Positions 62,082-64,000 of a stretch of 64,000 nt of DNA are shown in pieces (within the stretch, counting starts at the first letter, position 1; each line of letters begins with the position of its first letter). The notes under the pieces are model-generated. The model saw only the letters and a program-made list of their open reading frames with translations, ran no database searches and was not told where the DNA came from. Origin of the DNA: JALFST01 sp022779285 (GTDB lineage: Bacteria; Bacillota; Clostridia; Tissierellales; Peptoniphilaceae); the NCBI GenBank assembly GCA_050313895.1, contig JBNPMI010000002.1; one strand, 5' to 3'. The translations under genes were made by a program, and so were the position numbers.

Positions 62082-62924
62082 TCAATTTTCCTTCTTTGAT
62101 CTTTTATTGGAGACTGATTTTCTTTTTTTCGAAAGATCCTCCGGACGAATATTCAGCTCCTGACGAAACTTTTCGATAATTTTCTTTTCAATTCGGGAAA
62201 CTGTCATTTGGGAAACCCCGAGCTCCTCCGCGATCGCAATTTGCGTTCTTTTATCATAATAGCGATCATAGAAAATTCTCTTTTCCAAATCATTCAGTCC
62301 CTTGGACAGGCGTTCGATCACATCATAAAAATCCACCTGTTCGAAGCTTTTATCATCCTGACCGATCAAATTGCCTAAATTGACATCATGATCATCATTC
62401 GAGGAGTCCATCGTCTGATCTAAGGATTGCGGCGCATATACCTTGGAAGAGTCCATCGCCTCCAATACCTCCTCTGCAGAGACTCCAAGAGCATCCGCGA
62501 TATCATCTACGGTCGGTTGACGTTGCAATTCCTGAATCAAAGAGACTTTGACCTGATTGACTCTCTTGGATAGTTCCTGAATTCTCCTCGGAACACGGAT
62601 CACCCATCCTTTATCACGAAAATATCGCTTCAGCTCTCCCACAATGGTGGGCGTTGCAAAGCTTGAAAATTCGAATCCCTTCGTGACATCATACCGATCG
62701 ATTGCATAAATCAATCCCATCGATGCCACCTGATAAAGATCATCGAATTCAATTCCGCGATTGACATATTTTTTTGCGAGAATTTCCGCAATATATAAAT
62801 GATCCGTGATCAGCTTGTTTCGAAGCTTCGGATCTCCTGTGCGTCGAAGCTCCAGAAACTCCTGTCTCACGCGTTCCTTCTTTTCGTCCTTGGAAACCGT
62901 ATCATTTTTTTTCTGTTCCGCCAT
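62082..62924 (-). CDS. sigB: RNA polymerase sigma factor, SigB/SigF/SigG subfamily
   Basis: 280 residues. Region 2: LRNKLITDHLYIAEILAKKYVNRGIEFDDLYQVASMGLIYAIDRYDVTKGFEFSSFATPTIVGELKRYFRD. Region 3 follows (ELSKRVNQVKVSL), and region 4 has IAEELGVSQMTVSRIEKKIIEKFR, a helix-turn-helix. This subfamily drives stress or sporulation genes and is held by an RsbW/SpoIIAB-type anti-sigma factor, encoded directly upstream. A 40-residue basic tail (SKKRKSVSNKRSKKEN) is added. Symbol assigned from the rsbV-rsbW-sigma order; a sporulation role cannot be excluded. ATG at 62924 with AAGGAG. Confidence 0.88.
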   Translation of the reverse strand: MAEQKKNDTVSKDEKKERVRQEFLELRRTGDPKLRNKLITDHLYIAEILAKKYVNRGIEFDDLYQVASMGLIYAIDRYDVTKGFEFSSFATPTIVGELKRYFRDKGWVIRVPRRIQELSKRVNQVKVSLIQELQRQPTVDDIADALGVSAEEVLEAMDSSKVYAPQSLDQTMDSSNDDHDVNLGNLIGQDDKSFEQVDFYDVIERLSKGLNDLEKRIFYDRYYDKRTQIAIAEELGVSQMTVSRIEKKIIEKFRQELNIRPEDLSKKRKSVSNKRSKKEN

Positions 62925-62933
62925 GGGGTCTCC

Positions 62934-63269
62934 TTAGCGATTCATTCGCATCTGTATACCGTTGGGACTCTCTTCCACTTCATCCAATAGGGTTGCCAGA
63001 ATCATATGATGCAGGGAGTCGGATTCTCCCTGTGTTTCACGGCGCTTTGCCTGAATTTGAATGATCATTCCCTCATTGCTTTCAGATAAAATCAGGGTCA
63101 GACTTTCATTATCGGGAAGCAGATAATTGACCGCCTCCGATACGCATACACGCAGATCCTCCACCTTTTCCACATCAAAAGCCAGCTGACGGGCAAAGGC
63201 GGCGGTTACCAGACGCAAGGTCGTGACATACTCCGGTTTCGAAGGAACCTGCAATTGAATCGTATCCAT
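62934..63269 (-). CDS. rsbW: Anti-sigma factor kinase, RsbW/SpoIIAB-like
   Basis: 111 residues of a small GHKL ATPase: AFARQLAFDVEKVEDLRVCVSEAVNYLL, with the N-box-like Glu/Asn in CVSEAVN, and DSLHHMILATLLDEVE near the end. It is shorter than Bacillus RsbW (~160), and the G-box region around EMIIQIQAKRRETQG is abbreviated, so the ATP site may be degenerate. It would bind the sigma factor and phosphorylate the upstream STAS protein. The gene sits between rsbV and the sigma gene, with overlapping ends. Confidence 0.78.
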   Translation of the reverse strand: MDTIQLQVPSKPEYVTTLRLVTAAFARQLAFDVEKVEDLRVCVSEAVNYLLPDNESLTLILSESNEGMIIQIQAKRRETQGESDSLHHMILATLLDEVEESPNGIQMRMNR

Positions 63270-63580
63270 TATTCTTCCTCCAAAAGAAATTCCTGATCCA
63301 GCTGTGTAATCTGAAAAAGCTTTTTGACATTCTTTTTGAGATTTCGAATTCGGATCCGATGATGGTTTTCTTTCAGATTATTGTAAATGGAAATTAAGGC
63401 TCCCAATCCCGTGGAATCCAAATAATTCAGCTCTGAAAAATTAAAGGTAATATTCTTGGGATCGGATTCGTATTTCTCAAGAACCTTTGCTTTTAATTCA
63501 GGCGAGGAGTTGATATCCAGATCGCCTGAAAGAAATACAATCCACTCATTGTCATTTTCAAATCGAATTTGCAAGGCCAT
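63269..63580 (-). CDS. rsbV: STAS-domain anti-anti-sigma factor, RsbV/SpoIIAA-like
   Basis: 103 residues: DLDINSSPELKAKVLEKYE, then FNFSELNYLDSTGLGALISIYN, where DSTGLG contains the phosphorylatable Ser near 57. It releases the sigma factor from RsbW when unphosphorylated. The second of two ATGs (63580) is preferred because AGGAGG sits at the right distance; the first (63583) is nearly on it. The gene overlaps the gyrA stop, so it may be read from gyrA transcripts. Confidence 0.88.
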   Translation of the reverse strand: MALQIRFENDNEWIVFLSGDLDINSSPELKAKVLEKYESDPKNITFNFSELNYLDSTGLGALISIYNNLKENHHRIRIRNLKKNVKKLFQITQLDQEFLLEEE

Positions 63581-64000
63581 CATTCTCCTCCCCCTTCATA
63601 CGAATCAATATATTTCGCAACCGCAACAATGCGATCTTCCTCCGATTTGACATCCTTTAATTTTACTCCTTGTGTTGCGCGTCCTAAAGTGCTGACATCC
63701 GTAACGTTCAAGCGAATCAAATCGTTATTTTGTGAAATCATCAGTATTTCATCTTCCTTAGCGACCAGCATTCCTGCCACTAAATTACCGGTTTTTTTGG
63801 AAATGCGATAGGTCTTAAGACCCTTTCCGCCGCGATTTTGCAGGGTATAATGCTCAATCCTGGTCTTTTTTCCATATCCTCCCTCGGTAACAATGAGGAC
63901 ATACGGCGTATCCGTGACCACATCCATTCCGATCACTTCATCATCCCTATCCAGACGGATTCCGCGAACACCCATCCCGTTTCTTCCTATGGGTCTCACA
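63580..64000 (-). CDS. gyrA: DNA gyrase subunit A, C-terminal end (partial)
   Basis: The last ~140 residues of GyrA; the rest lies beyond the right edge. Beta-pinwheel blade motifs are visible: GRNGMGVRGIRL, GYGKKTRIEHYTLQNRGGKGL, LVAKEDEILMISQNNDLIRLNVTDVSTLGRATQGVKL. The blade pattern and VRGIRL favour GyrA over ParC. The C-terminal domain wraps DNA for negative supercoiling. The chain ends EGGGE with a TGA that overlaps the rsbV start region. Confidence 0.9.
   Translation of the reverse strand, partial: VRPIGRNGMGVRGIRLDRDDEVIGMDVVTDTPYVLIVTEGGYGKKTRIEHYTLQNRGGKGLKTYRISKKTGNLVAGMLVAKEDEILMISQNNDLIRLNVTDVSTLGRATQGVKLKDVKSEEDRIVAVAKYIDSYEGGGE

Noticed and set aside
1..64000. CRISPR array
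   Set aside because: No series of regularly spaced repeats was seen; the only tandem repeats are the two 12-mers at 26839 and the short cysK-upstream unit.

Overview
The window looks like chromosomal DNA of a mid-GC anaerobic Firmicute of the clostridial type. The evidence is the strong Shine-Dalgarno sites (AGGAGG), a TPP riboswitch with a Rho-independent terminator, rubrerythrin with a PerR-like box, ThiT, WalJ, RlmH, a gyrA-linked rsbV-rsbW-sigB cluster, an M16C presequence-type protease and an Agr-like LytTR regulator. A Peptoniphilaceae/Tissierellia-like host is my best guess, but this is inference.

Region 1-8.4 kb (minus strand except iolR) holds the end of an inositol-type operon (iolC fragment, class II aldolase) with a divergent IolR-type repressor. 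Next come a thioredoxin-fold lipoprotein with a His-rich tail and a signalling/export block: LytTR response regulator, soluble GHKL histidine kinase, and two half-size ABC exporters.

Region 8.6-29.6 kb is an accessory island full of wreckage. It contains IS ends with transposase stubs, a multiply frameshifted relaxase, broken ICE cargo genes (DUF4316-like, DUF6809, TnpV), two broken XRE regulators, tRNA-Pro(GGG) and one intact IS with a 26-28 bp target duplication. Three intact sets lie in this debris. (a) An ADP-ribosylglycohydrolase. (b) A single defence operon (11.1-18.9 kb, minus): XRE regulator, restriction-type M subunit, GIY-YIG/SF2 helicase/N6-methylase fusion, then a CBASS-like trio of CD-NTase, E2-like protein with SEC-C zinc motif and four-TM effector. 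(c) A three-gene biotransformation cassette (Old Yellow Enzyme/BaiCD-type reductase, acetoacetate-decarboxylase-like protein, tandem SDR fusion), bracketed by 20-bp perfect inverted repeats at 19683 and 26145.

Region 30-64 kb returns to core genome: M16C protease, riboswitch-controlled thiT, cysK-cysE, a DUF368 lipid-carrier transporter, a NYN-OST-HTH protein and a PfkB paralogue without its catalytic Asp. These are followed by MscS, an acidic membrane protein, rubrerythrin, a CorC/HlyC-type transporter, uppP-ttcA-like, rlmH-walJ, proB-proA-proC, a Ca2+ P-type ATPase, a heterodimeric ABC exporter, a DUF488/5-formyl-THF cyclo-ligase fusion, a doubly broken DUF1858-DUF438 gene, a double Nudix protein, rsbV-rsbW-sigB and the 3' end of gyrA.

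The most interesting system is the co-operonic helicase-methylase plus short CBASS-like module. Its regulator seems to have lost its ATG. Coding starts were chosen from visible ribosome binding sites and sometimes differ from the longest open frame.
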